The translations under genes were made by a program, and so were the position numbers. DNA of 64,000 nt. Source: Nematostella vectensis (taxonomy: Eukaryota; Cnidaria; Anthozoa; Actiniaria; Edwardsiidae). Location of the stretch: positions 15,066,085-15,130,084 of the forward strand of contig NC_064043.1 of NCBI RefSeq assembly GCF_932526225.1. Reading direction: 5' to 3'. Below are positions 30,002 through 42,800 of the stretch, one piece after another (within the stretch, counting starts at the first letter, position 1; each line of letters opens with the position of its first letter). The notes beneath the pieces were generated by a model. The model saw only the letters and a program-made list of their open reading frames with translations. It made no database searches and was not told where the DNA came from.

Positions 30002-33000
30002 CTAAAATGCATCCACGTCGTCGAATGCCTCGGCTTGCTCCCCGGTGAGGTCGATGCGCGCGTAGTCATCCGAGTCAATGGACTTGCAAAAGTGCACGGC
30101 GTATTTAAGCTTCTCACATAGGATGCGGTGGCTCGAGTAGCGCGGCATCTTGAGCAGGAAGAAGCAAGTGTAGGACTCGGGCAGGTAGTGATCGGGAGGG
30201 TTGTACTTATCCAGCACCTAGAGAGCACAACAAAACAAGTATCACAGTGAGAGGGAGTCAAGATCCGAGAGAGGTGTGTCTATATTCACACAGCACAATG
30301 CAACAAAACAAGGCAATATTATTATTCATCATATAACTACAGTGCAACGAGCGCTCTCGTTGGTTGATTAGCGGGTCGTATCTCCCCGTACGGCCCGCTC
30401 CAAAACAACGTGATGAAAAACCCTTAAAAAAATCTGTATCTGTGATAAATATCTTATGGGCCTTGTTTGCTTTGGTTTCTTTCTTGGGCCATAAAAAAGT
30501 CCTCGGGTCCTTAAGCCCCCTTGATGCATGCGCCCTGGGCCAATAGACTAACCTGGAACACAAAGTCCCGCCCGCGAAAGTCGGCGATGGTTCTCGGCAA
30601 GCGGGTACGGCCCCACACGAAGCGCAGGAACAGCGAGCGCTCAGCATTCGAGAAGCTCTCCAAGGTGTCCCAGAACCAGCGCACCAGCGGCGCGTTGCCG
30701 TCAATGCCCTTGTACGTGACCACGGACTTGAGGAGGTCCAGGGGGATGTCGGGGCTTCCGCATACCATCGTCTCCAGCTCAGGACCGGTAAACAAAGAGA
30801 GAAAAGGGACCGGGACTACTCGCCCCATGCCTTCACGGACAGCGGAACACTACAGAAATGGACATGTAAGGGTTATGAGCAATTCTAATGGCACGCGGAA
30901 ATGTAACTGACAGTTTGCTAACTCACACTTAACTGTTGACCAATTTCGTGTGGTCGGTGGTAAAATCATACTTACCTCTTGATAAAACTCGTGAAGTCGG
31001 TGGTAAACTCACACCTATCTGTTGACCAATTTCGTGAAGTCGATGGTAAAATCACACTTACCTGATCAAACTCATAAAGTCGGTTGTCACTTACCTACAG
31101 ATCAAACTCAGGAAGTCGGTTGTTAACTCACCTGTTGATCAAATTCGTGAAGTCGGTGGTTAAGGGCAAGCCGCACATACTCTTCTCGGTTCTCCTGGCA
31201 GATGGTCTTCATCTTGGCGTGAAGCCTCATCTCGCGCCCGCTAGCGCTCGGCGTACTAAAGGGCATGTCCATTGCCTCCAGAGCAGCGGCGTCCATGTCC
31301 CGAATGCACATTAACCCGGGGACGTAGTCCTGTGGAGGGTGAGATACCCCATTACATCCGGCCATTGTAAGTAACACTCGTGTTCGGTTGGGACAGATGT
31401 GATGAGCAAACGGATAGTTGTGATTGGCATATGGATAGTTGTGATTGGCATATGGATAGTTGGGAATAGCATATGGATAGTTGTGATTGGCATATGGATA
31501 GTTGTGAATGGCATATGGATAGTTGTGAATGGCATATGGATAGTTGTGATTGGCAAATAGATAGTTGTGATTGGCAAATTGATAGTTGTGATTGGCAAAT
31601 GGATAGTTGTGATTGGCATATGGATAGTTGTGATTGGCATATGGATAGTTGTGATTGGCATATGGATAGTTGTGATTGGCATATGGATAGTTGTGAATGG
31701 CATATGGATAGTTGTGATTGGCAAATGGATAGTTGTGATTGGCATATGGATAGTTGTGAATGGCATATGGATAGTTGTGATTGGCAAATGGATAGTTGTG
31801 ATTGGCATATGGATAGTTGTGATTGGCATATGGATAGTTGTGAATGGCATATGAATAGTTGTGAATGGCATATGGATAGTTGTGATTGGCATATGGATAG
31901 TTGTGAATGGCATATGGATAGTTGCGATTGGCATATGGGTAGTTGTGTTTGGCAAATGGATTGTTGTGATTGGCAAATAGATAGTTGTGATTGGCAAATG
32001 GATAGTTGTGATTGGCATATGGATAGTTGTGATTGGCATATGGATAGTTGTGATTGGCATATGGATAGTTGTGAATGGCATATGGATAGTTGTGAATGGC
32101 ATATGGATAGTTGTGAATGGCATATGGATAGTTGTGATTGGCATATGGATAGTTGCGATTGGCATATGGATAGTTGCGATTGGCATATGGATAGTTGTGA
32201 TTGGCATATGGATAGTTGCGATTGGCATATGGATAGTTGTGTTTGGCATATGGATTGTTGTGAATGGCATATGGATAGTTGTGAATGGCATATGGATAGT
32301 TGTGAATGGCATATGGATAGTTGTGAATGGCATATGGATAGTTGTGATTGGCAAATGGATAGTTGTGATTGGCATATGGATAGTTGTGAATGGCATATGG
32401 ATAGTTGTGAATGGCATATGGATAGTTGTGAATGGCATATGGATAGTTGTGAATGGCAAATGGATAGTTGTGATTGGCAAATGGATAGTTGTGATTGGCA
32501 AATGGATAGTTGTGATTGGCAAATGGATAGTTGTGATTGGCATATGGATAAGTGTGATTGTGTTATGGATACTTGTTATTGCTATAGGGACAGATGTGAT
32601 TGGCATATGGCTAATTGTAATGGTCATAGGGATGTGTGTTATAGGATAATTGTGATTTCCGTTGCTATAGTTACCTTGTCGATTTCGGCGAGATCCGTGA
32701 CGGTCAAGGTCATCCCCGCCAGCTGCTTCCACGTGGGTTCGGCCAGGTTCAGACTGAGTGGGCTACCTGTGCGTATGGCTATCCCAATAAGCATTCCAAG
32801 AAAGCGAAACATCCCAAGATGCACCGCGCTGGTAGCGTCAGGGTTGAGGATAAAGCAATCTCGATTGGCCCCAGACTCCTCGCGGCCATTGGGTGTAACG
32901 ATGAGCAGAGGGAGGGATCCATTCTATTGGGAATAATACTTACGGTATTATTCAATATTATAAAATACGAAAACCAGCCAGCCTTTAAGGCGAGCAAGCC

Positions 33001-33808
33001 TCGCTTTCTTTTTATCCGTGCACCACAGAATTCCTAGTATCCCAAAATCCCTATTCCGGGCAAACACACTAATGAGCTTGTATGCAGGGTAGCGCATTAA
33101 GAGATCTATGCTTTTCTTCTCTGCATACAACTTGCGCGACAGTTCATTTCGTTCTCATGCCAAGCACAGAGCAATTAAACGAAGCGATCCATTTGTAAGA
33201 TTGGCCACGACTCTATTGCTGTCTACATATTTCCTTGCTGTTGCAAGCAACTTGTTTGTTAACATGGTAACTTGCCTGCAACTCGTCGCACATCTCGGCA
33301 ATAGACTCGGAGTAGCCTCCGCCACAGTCATCAACGCTCTCGCCGATGAACTTTACCTTCCAGACACGGTGGGGAAGAAACAGACTTTCAGGCCCAAAAT
33401 TACTCATCTTGTCACATGCCTGTCCGAATACGGACTTGAGCCCGTCCGGTCCGGCCAGGCCGCCTTTGGACCGGTATTTCTTTACCTAAGTGATTGAAAA
33501 TATGTCAAATATACAAAGCCTCGATCGGAGATCTAAGGTGAGTCTGACCCTCTCTAGCCCCTACAGAGTTGCGATCAAACGGTATTACATGGTTGAAGAG
33601 AGACCATTAATCATAAGAAATAATAATATTACCACAGGATTCACCACCGAATCGGATATCACTGATGAATTCTATTCTCCATACTGTAGAAAGTGCTGGC
33701 GATTTCCTTTCTCGGATTCTTTACCTGAATGCGGTTGAGCTCGATTACTGGCCCGTGCTGCCGGTCCCGTACCATCGTTGTTTGTACTACCTTGCGGAAC
33801 GCTGTTTC
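30002..33808 (-). CDS. HERC2: HERC2 exons: HECT catalytic domain
   Basis: Exons 33808-33725 ([17 protein letters not shown]), 33485-33276 ([20 protein letters not shown]), 32923-32675 ([20 protein letters not shown]), 31329-31132, 30849-30553 ([32 protein letters not shown]) and 30217-30002. The catalytic Cys is in [12 protein letters not shown], codon TGC at 30164-30166. The protein ends ...[13 protein letters not shown], shorter than the acidic vertebrate tail. All key HECT residues appear present, so the ligase is predicted active. Confidence 0.96.
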
Positions 33809-36800
33809 CTGTGAGAAAACAACTCGTAGTCAAGACCAACAACAGGTCCCATGCCTGCACCATTCTGAGCATGGCATACCCTGGCATGGCAGGATCTTTC
33901 CAGAAAATATAAATAACATTGATCCTCGTTAAGACAGAGAAAACGCAAATACAATGTGGTCGATATGAAGATATAGGTGTGCAAACTTATCTAGAATAGG
34001 CGTATATCACGGGCGCACCTTATTGCTGGGTATGAGCACGCCCCGGAGGGTATCGAGCCCCACAAGAGGTCCGTAATCCAGGGTCTCCTCATGGCCAGGG
34101 TCAAGGTCAAACAGAGTGACGGATGTGCAGAACAGCTCAGAGAACTCGTGTAACAGGATCAACCTGTTTCTTGTTGCGGCGAGGGGAATGTGCTGAAGGT
34201 GGTTGTACTCCATGGGCACCTCGTCCGGTAGCCGACCGGCATTCACGGGCTTGCACGTGGACCACGCGATAGTATGGGCGGAACCACACGCCACACGGCT
34301 GATTTTCTTACCCTAGGTGGAAACGGTGAAAACAAGTCAGACAAATGGAACAAGCTATTCACATACACGGCGGTGACTGGTGGGGTCAAGCTATGGGTAT
34401 CACCTGTTATGCGGTGACTTGGTGGGGTCAAGCTATGAATATTATCTGTTGTTTTCAGTGACTAGGTGTGGTCAAGCTATGGGTATCACCTGTTATGTGG
34501 TGACTAGGCCTGGTGTAGGTGTGCATATTACCTGTAAGGCGGTGACTAGGCGTGGTCGAGCTATGGGTATCACCTGTTATGTGGTGACTAGGCCTGGTCT
34601 AGGTGTGCATATTACCTGTAAGGCGGTGACTAGGCGTGGTCGAGCTATGGCATTCGTAGTTCCATCTCCAAGTTGCCCCTCATCGTTGTCGCCCCATGTA
34701 TACACCTCACCCGTGTCTGTCGATGCTACGCAGTGGAGCGAGCCGGTTGCTATGGCGATAACCTTCTTCCCTTGGAGTGCAGCAACTCGTTTAGGTCTGC
34801 GCACATGGTCATCAACGCCATGACCGAGACGGTAATAATCACCCTTGCCCCTGGGGGGTAATCAGACTTTCAACAAAGGTTCCCATCAAATTAGAGCAAC
34901 TGTGGACAAGTGTTCTCGCCCGATAATTCAAAACAGGGTGACTTTTTGTCTGAGCATGCGCATCACAACCAATGTCTAGGGCGGATGTAGTCCAGCGGCT
35001 AGGGCGGTAGGCCTAATTTGATCGCTTAAACTGTCATAGATATGTTTAAGGCATTCTTACGTAGTTTATTTGCAGCTATTTACATTTCCCGGTAAATTTG
35101 GTTGCAATCGGTGAAACATTCATTGAGAAATATAGCTATTTAAAAAAATCATTTTGACAGCAAGATTTGGAATGTATACAGAAATGCTTCAGTGATTTCC
35201 GGACAATGGTGAATTACGAACAACGATGGCGCGTTATTTTGAGCCCGTGTTAGTGGGAAGTCCAAGCGCATGCTCCTGCAAAAAGTCACCTTGTTTAATT
35301 CATTATGGAAACAAAACAGACTTTCTACTGCCCCCCTTCCCTCCCTACTATTCACTAAAACACCATAAGCTCTACATGCGTATGTGTTAATACCTATCGT
35401 GTATACGCCTTATCAAGCTTACCAAGTAAACATAAGACCCCCTCCAGAGCCTTCTGATACAATACGTTTGCTTACCAAGTGTACATAAGACCCCCTCCAG
35501 AGCCCTCTGATACAATACGTTTGCTTACCAAGTGTACATAAGACCCCCTCCAGAGCCCTCTGATACAATACGTTTGCTTACCAAGTGTACATAAGACCCC
35601 CTCCAGAGTCCTCTGATACAATACGTTTGCTTACCAAGTGTACATAAGACCCCCTCCAGAGCCCTCTGATACAATACGTTTGCTTACCAATTAAACATAA
35701 GACCCCCTCCACAGCCCTCTGATACAATACGTTTGCTTACCAAGTAAACATAAGACCCCCTCCAGAGCCCTCTGATACAATACGTTTGCTTACCAAGTGT
35801 ACATAAGACCCCCTCCAGAGCCCTCTCGTTACTCCATCAACAAATATAAACTGTGTTTTCTTACCAAGTGTACACGGCCCCAGATCTGGTGAGCGCGACG
35901 CTGAACTGTGAACCACACTCCACTTTACTGACACCAAGACCGATCAACGACTCCACTTTCATGGGTATCTTGCACCCATCGCTTCCGCCACGCCCTAACT
36001 TGCCATAGTCTCCATCCCCTGGTGAAAAGAGGATAGTGGCACAATCTGTTATGTCTAATGATCTTCTAGACTCAAGCCACTTTAAACACGATTATCGGTC
36101 GAGATTTTGACCGAAAAAAACCTTGTTTACATGCTGTTAACACGGGCTTGAGGTGAGACAAAAGAGGCCTGAGACATCAAAACAAGGGGCTTGAGCAAAG
36201 TATAATGTTCTATCGTCAAGATGAATAGAAATATCATAACACAGACGCGGTTAACCCCCAAAAATGGTTTTCGGTATTGGATAATATACCATCAATAAAA
36301 AGAAACTCGATAAATCGCATGCACGCAATATTAGAGAACTAAATATATGTCATGATATTTGGAAATATATGGTGTAGATTGGTAACTTTTACTGATACGA
36401 GGAGGTCAGTTGGGGTTACCATGAATGGAAGTTGTACAAAGGTTCCAGGAATTGAAAGACCACATCGCCAGACACCGTGACTTCGATTTTAAATAATTCC
36501 CTTTCAAAGTTTAGTTCAAACAGCATCAAAGCCCGATGTACTTCTATGGGCTGACTCGTAGGAGAAGAGCTTATAAATGTTATAGATGGTGTATTTGTAT
36601 TTGTCTTACAGGCGAGGACCTACCCCATGACCACACACAGTCATCATCCGTCAAACACAAAGTCTGTGCATCTCCACTACCACACGCCACGTCAATCACC
36701 CGGTTGCCACGCAGCGCCTCTACCACTTTGGGCAGCAGCTGGTCCTCGCTGTCACCGTGTCCAAGGCGACCATAGCGGCCTTTGCCCCACGTGTACAGCT

Positions 36801-39800
36801 CGTGATTCTGGGTAATGCACGCGGAGTGAGAGCCGCCGCACGAGATGTCGATGACGCCCTTGCCACGGAGAGCTTCAATCACACGCGGGCGATCGCAGGA
36901 ACTGAACAAAGGTTAAAAGGGAGCATCCAAGTCAGCAGACGGGCAGAGAACATGTGTCGTATCCCAGACAAGCAACAGCAATCAAGAAAAGCGGTGAACA
37001 GCACATTCTAAAACCTAGACAAGCAGCGAACAGCACACTCCAAAACCAAGACAAGCAGCGAACACATCCGGTAAACAAGAAAGCACTGAACACATCCGGT
37101 AAACAAGAAAGCACTGAACACATTCCAAAAGCCAAGACAAGCACTGAACACATCTGGTAAACAAGGAAACAATCAATAAAGACACTGAACTCATTATAAT
37201 ACTCATTACCATCATCAGATTTATGATATTTTATGCAATATTACATAATTATTAATGACAATCATCTAAAGTTACGTACTTCCTGTTACCATGGCCGAGT
37301 TTGCCGTCATCTCCCTCGCCCCAGGAGTACACGTCACCGTCTGCGCTAAGCGCCATGGCATGTTTCCCTCCTGAGTGTACTGCCACCTTACGGACCACCA
37401 CGTGTTGCAAGGACTCCAGCATCTTGATGGACGTGACGGTATCTGTACCTCCCAGTCCCAGGCGGCCTCCATGACCATACCCAGTGGCATACACCTGAAG
37501 AACAAGGACAGGGATTCAACATGAAATATGTCCAGGACCTTACTATCCCGAACAAGATAGCCAAGCCACCATGTGGCCATACCAAGTGGCAAACACCCAA
37601 GGATCGTTGACAGCATTTCATGCTGCAATGTTTATTTCGTATGGGTAAATTAGGTCAATCCGGAATTTTAGTTCGTTTCTTTATTCTTCCCTCCTACCTT
37701 CCTACACCTGTACTATCCTTTTGTTTTTAAATATATTCTTATTGGTTAGTTATAGCAAAAGCTTTTTATCAACCGAGTGTTATTTCCATGAGTAAAATTA
37801 AAAGCGCATTTTCGCCTTGCCTTCAGCTGTGACAGGAAAGAGTGTCTGTTCTCCACCAATTAGAGTCACCCTCTCACCTTGCCTTCAGCTGTGACAGCAA
37901 ACAGTGTCTGCTCCCCACCAACTATCTGGACGGGCCTGATGGAAGCAAGCGCCTCGATAGTCTGTGGCAGCTTCACCTTTGCACCTTCCAGGCTTCCAAG
38001 CTGACCTCTATGATTGTGACCCCATCCATATATGGTACCGCTCCCTCCCCACGTCATTGTCCAGTCAGAGGGTCGTCTGTAAAGGTAAAAAGGCATCAGT
38101 ATCATGGTAGTTAACGCCTTGGGGATGTCGTGAGTTGTGGAAGCACGCATGACCTAGTGTGGTAGCGAGTCGGTCTCTCAATCCTAGGATCCGGGTTTGA
38201 ACCGTGGCTCTGACCAGACAGTTTACCGAGTCTATGCCTTGAACTGTGTTTTTAGCCTTCTCAGATAAGGACACTAAACCGGAGGTCCCGTCGCAAATTT
38301 CCCTTTCGCAAACGGTCGTTGCCAATTATAACGGTCGTTGTCATTCCTGAGAACGGCCGTTGCCATTTTTAACCGTCGATGCCAAATCGAAAACCAACCG
38401 AACCGACGACTTCCTTCGTGACTAGTTCGAGAGTGATTTTCACTCAAGAGTGCTGTATGACGTCATTACCTGGCACTCTGTTTACAAGATGGCGGATCAG
38501 TCCACGTGCGCGAGTGCTGGACCAAAACCATCCCATTCTTCTGCAGACAAAAGATCTATCAAGAAGCCAACAGGGTGGAACTCTTTTTTATAATATACAT
38601 ATGTATTATTTGTAAAAGTTATTGTTTATTTATGATGATGCAACCCAATCTTTCACCAGTTTCTTACATCAATTCTGTGAACTCTTGCTAACGATTTCTA
38701 ACTGCTAAACTGTCTTCTGTAAATCAAAACCCCTGAAGCTTATTCATTCACCAACACTTAATTATTTAATGGCTTCCAATCATACCATCTCACCGCAAGC
38801 ATAGAGTACAAAATGTAATTCTGTTATAAATTCAAAGTTCAAATGATGGAAGCTGGTTTGCAGTTCAGCAATTGGAAATAGTTGGCAAGAGTGCAAAATT
38901 GGTTCAATGACAACAATTATATATATACTTTACTTTAAGTTTGCTGCTTCGCTACTGTAATGTTTATAAAAGAACAAGTCTAACAACAAAAATATTGAAC
39001 ATTGTATACCTTTGATGCATTCCATAAAACATACTTACAGGATTTTATAAAATTTCCCTAGGATTTCTCTTTCTTTGTTTTTTTCTTTTGAATGTGCTTT
39101 GTCTTAGATTTCATAGTGTGGGACCCTGACTTTTTGCTGCTATTGACATTTGCCTGTACTACTTTTGCCAAATCATGGCTGCGCTTCCTCTTCGACGTTG
39201 GTTCTTGAAGTTGTACTGGACGCCCTTTTGAAACAGCCTGACGGCTTCCACTACCACACTTTCGCTTCCTGTTTGGCTGAACACGGATTTTTTTTCCACT
39301 TCCAGTTTTCTTCAGTTCATTAGACCCGAAAGAGAAAAGGGCACTCACCAAATTTGAATTCATAGACCTTGTCGCTGTTAAGGTTGTTACTCTTTTGGAG
39401 AACTTTATTATTCCTTTAGCCAAATTAAGATCCCCAGAGCTTTGGAGGTTTTGAATAATTTGGTCACAAGAGCTCCTCATCAATTGTTGAGCATTTGCAA
39501 TAATAGATTTATCCTCATCATGAATTTCTTCACCAGTCGTGTAGTTTGGTTCTTGATCCCTGTTAATGGATTTCTCAATGACAGTGCCACACTCATTAGG
39601 TCCACAAGGTTGCAATGTAATCTGTTCAGCCTCAGTTGAGCGCAATGGCATATAGTAACTAAGAGGAAGTGTCTCTCCTATAGCCAACCAGGCTAATTTC
39701 TGTCTCTCACGGGGATTGTTTACTGGGACAAAATTAACACAGTCTGCCAGCTTGGACACCCAAAGGACATACTGGTGTTTGCATGGGCTCCCATCTTTGC

Positions 39801-42800
39801 CAATGCCACAGGTACACATTCCAATAGTCATGTCTACTGTATGGCTGAAAAAAAGAAAAACTATTGGGATATATCCTCTAGAAAAGATTTTTTCTGGGAA
39901 CATTGTCAACCACCAAATTCCATACAACACGATTATCTCTATTTAAACCATGCTACGTACAGAATATGTAACAGAAAATCGAAATGCATGAATGGCATTG
40001 TATATTGCATCATGCACTGCTCCTAAAATATAATCATTAATTTTGCTCTTTATTTTCTGTGGCGTGGCATAAAAAAAGTTATACAATGAATTCTTGTGGT
40101 ATACTGCAAAATATCCCACTTCTCACTTGTATTTTCTTTTAAGTGATGCATGGCATATTCTGCAGTATGCCACTCAAAAGTATTGTATAACGAGTAAATG
40201 TACAGAAAATATACTGACCTTTGACTGCCATATGAAGAGCTTCCAACTTTGAAAGTATTATTACCAAAACTTTCAACAGAAGAAAGGTAGCCATCAAGTT
40301 CTTTTCTATCTGGGACATTAAACCCAAAGCTTCCTTTCCCTTTCCCTTTCCCCATGAATCGATGTCTATAAGTGCCATCAAAACTCCCATCAGCAATACT
40401 GAGGAGTTTATTCTTGTAGTGGTCTTCTAAATCAATTGTAAGCTTGTCCAGAAGCCCAACAACATTGTACTCTTTTGTTCGCCGCAGAATTATATCTTTC
40501 AGAACCAGAAACTGAGCCTCAGCAAAATTGTTTGTGTGGTTCCCTCTAACAGGCAGTTCTTTTCTAAAGCATAGAGCAAAAGATTCTTTGTCATTGTAAA
40601 GTTTTTGTAAATAGCTTACTAAAGTGGGGTTTTCCATGCAATGGTCATCATTTAAAAGTTCACTAAAGCTGTTCTCAAATTCTTGTTCTGTCTCTGCATA
40701 TAGTGATTTCTTGAAAAGGTTGAGAATGAATGGTCTATCAGCAAGGTTGACATTGTTTTTGCTTTCATGAAGCCACCTCCAAAGTTGTTGGAGCATGTGA
40801 AATGTGCATAGAAGTAAGGTGGATAGGGGCCAAATAGACTTCAGAGCATTTCGTTCCTCTTTACAGTTATCGGTAAGTATGACTTTTGGTCCATTTTCCT
40901 TTCCACGACCATTGAATGCATATTCAGGTAAGCACGAGCAGAGCATTTTAAAGCCCTGCTTTAATGTGGACTCTCGCTCATCACTAGCTATCAGAATACC
41001 AAGTGGAAGTGCCCCTGAAACATTATGTGTGCACATAACAAACACTTTAAGATTGTGCTCCTCAGTGTTAGAAGTAGCATCCACAAACACCATTTCTCCA
41101 GACTGCTGAACTTCATTGTGTACACGCTTCATAAGGGGTGTAACAATAGCAACCAAAAGAGGTTTGTCCTCCCCCCCGTACACTTGGTGGTGAGTGGTAG
41201 CATCAGGGTTATCTTTGCTATATTGTTCAAGCCTTTCAGCCAGTCTCTGGTACATCATAACCCCTTGTCCTCCATACCTATCCTTGCCATATTGTGTGTA
41301 AAGGTAGCTAAAGTCCCTTCTTCTTGGCACAACTGCTCGATTAGCCTTCTTTCGATGAAATTCCAAATCGTCATTACATGATTGCTTGAGCTCTTTCAAG
41401 TATTGTTGTCTTGCAGTTGCTGGTGTATGCCCACTTTCATACATTTTCAATACTCTTTCTGTACACTCAGGAGTCAGGTACAGAAAGTTTGATGCCTCCA
41501 AAGTTTCAAGGGAGTGGTTGTGCTCCCACTCAATATCCAATGAGCAGCACCCCTTGTTGTCCAATTTGACAATCATCTGGAAGGGACAGTTGGTGTTTTT
41601 CACTCTAGCAGAAGGATTGATATGTAATTTTTTCTGTGGGTCCTTACTTGGGCTCCAGTTGCGAGTATTATGCTGACACCTATAATAATTCTGAAGCACG
41701 TAGCCACTCGTGGGGTTTTTCTTTGTCTTGAGCTTGATGGAAACGTTATTAATGACTTCGTACTCAGATATCCATAGCTCCAGGTTTTCTTCTGTAATAT
41801 CTTCAGTCAACACGTGGGCCTTGAAGTTCTCTCTATTTCCTGAAATTGACTTCAGGTAGTAAAAAGAATCATCTGGGAGCGAGGCCAAAAAATACTCATC
41901 TGTAATTTCGGATAATTCAAACGATCTCTTTTTCGAATGCACTTCTTTTATAGCTGAAGATATTAGATCTTTGAGAAAATCGGGTTTGTCCGCCATCTTG
42001 AGCCATCCAAGTAATGACGTCATACAACACTCTTGAGCGAAAATCACTCTCGAACTAGTCACGAAGGAAGTCGTCGGTTCGGTTGGTTTTCGATTTGGCA
42101 TCGACGGTTTAAAATGGCAACGACGGTTCTCAGGAATGACAACGACCGTTATAATTGGCAACGACCGTTTACGAAAGGGAAATTTGCGGTCCCGTCTCTA
42201 ACCTGAATTGAGGGACGGGACCACTTGGGACACCTTCTGGCAGTGAACAAACTGTTTACTTGACGGTGCTTACAATACATTTTGTGCCTTTCGAAACCAA
42301 TATGTCATTTTTTTATTTTTACTATTGCGTAAACATTTCACAGATCGAATTTTTCTCTTCAAAATAAAGATACATTTTTCTCAAAGAGACTCGCTAAGAA
42401 AGAAATAATTAGAATACCGCTTGCCTCTTTTCTCCATGGATATTAACCATCGAGAACCTCCAAAAACCGGTCGCCTTTGGAACTTGTCCATTATATAGAG
42501 GTGCACTCTTATTAGGGGCTTTCCTTAGTATATGTCTTTTAACAGAGGCTAAAGCCAATATAGTTTAACGGAATGCGCGACTTGATTTATTGTGAACATT
42601 TTGGTAAATTCCACTGGATGAAGTACTTACTGGTTCAGCCAAAGCAACAGCTGTTCGTCTTGTTCCCGCTTAAAGACGGTATGGCTGACATATTCCTCCC
42701 CGTCCCCACACTCCTCGGGAATGAGCTCAAGGATTTTCTCACGCACATCCTGCACGAAGTTATAGGGCAGAGGGAGCCTGGACTCTAGCGAGGAGGCGAT

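Larger units (their letters stand above)
38293..42187 (-). mobile_element. Complete MULE (Mutator-like) transposon, 3,895 bp, in a HERC2 intron
   Basis: Terminal inverted repeats of about 180 bp start gcaaatttccctttcg at both ends and agree apart from scattered changes. Flanked by perfect 9-bp duplications. It encodes one spliced transposase on the minus strand, opposite arm to arm. No disrupting mutation was seen, so insertion looks recent. It is carried in the intron between HERC2 exons 42902-42631 and 38076-37878, in the same orientation as HERC2. Confidence 0.95.

Noticed and set aside
31311-32936. Open frames of 473 and 487 codons on opposite strands
   Set aside because: They read through a 21-bp minisatellite; real coding is limited to the HERC2 exon ends at 31329 and 32675.
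34975-35025. tRNA-like stretch (ggatgtagtccagcggctag)
   Set aside because: Some A-box likeness but no acceptor stem, anticodon arm or clear B box; at most a degraded SINE.
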